From contig DGRE01000056.1 in the NCBI GenBank assembly GCA_002389905.1, positions 1 to 32,864 of the forward strand: DNA of 32,864 bases, in the 5' to 3' direction. Origin of the DNA: Hungatella sp. UBA4396. Lineage in GTDB: Bacteria > Bacillota > Clostridia > Lachnospirales > Lachnospiraceae. A model generated the notes under the pieces. That model saw only the letters and a program-made list of their open reading frames with translations, searched no databases and was not told the DNA's origin. Shown one piece after another: positions 32,748-32,864 of this stretch. The translations under genes and the position numbers were made by a program. How positions within the stretch are numbered: the stretch's first letter is position 1; every line of letters starts with the position of its first letter.

Positions 32748-32864
32748 ACAGATAGCAATATAGACCCATACAACACGAGTTCATATATAAATACATTTGA
32801 CTTTTTATCATTTTATTAAGTGCGCTTATATATAAATTTGTGTTTTATAGTATACAAACTCCCA

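Noticed and set aside
1..32864. CRISPR array or insertion sequence
   Set aside because: No regularly spaced repeat series, transposase gene or flanking inverted repeats were seen on reading both strands.

Overview
The window looks like a chromosomal segment of a Gram-positive, spore-forming anaerobe of the Lachnospiraceae / Clostridium cluster XIVa type (Lacrimispora- or Enterocloster-like). This is inferred from the strong GGAGG-type ribosome sites, sigma-A style promoters, an mcsA-mcsB-clpC-radA block, a SleL-like LysM/GH18 protein and a biotin-dependent sodium-pump citrate pathway. No 16S rRNA or complete tRNA gene is present, so the species cannot be fixed.

Layout. (1) 0-5.6 kb is housekeeping: a small unknown ORF, two YitT-family membrane proteins, DNA polymerase IV under a clear LexA-type promoter, a D,D-carboxypeptidase and a small lipoprotein. 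(2) 5.7-20.0 kb is a citrate fermentation island. A carboxyltransferase operon (acyl-CoA type carboxyltransferase, OadG-like subunit, biotin carrier, OadA-type carboxyltransferase, citX) is followed by citD-citE-citF-citG. Next come a response regulator and a divergent hybrid sensor kinase, then a CitMHS citrate transporter, the OadB membrane subunit and a 43-residue second OadG. Together these take up citrate, split it to acetate and oxaloacetate, and decarboxylate oxaloacetate to pyruvate, probably while pumping Na+. (3) 20.1-24.5 kb is a two-gene unit: a secreted dockerin-bearing glucosaminidase and a membrane-anchored cohesin protein. (4) 24.5-31.1 kb is a stress and repair block: a GntR/YtrA regulator where ctsR normally sits, then mcsA, mcsB, clpC, a small conserved protein and radA. 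(5) 31.1-32.9 kb is visibly more AT-rich: a LysM/GH18 protein with an altered catalytic motif, then a tRNA 3'-end-like fragment with a terminator and three TTGGGCACAA repeats that resemble an integration site.

The two most interesting items are these. First, the three citrate-island promoters share an identically spaced element, CCTTAA-N6-TTAAGK-N16-TTAAGA-N9-(-10 box), with no good -35 box. This looks like a regulon operator, most simply for the adjacent OmpR-family regulator. Second, the cohesin/dockerin pair would tether a peptidoglycan hydrolase to the membrane by cellulosome-type chemistry. All functional statements are read from sequence and family knowledge; no database search or structure prediction was run.
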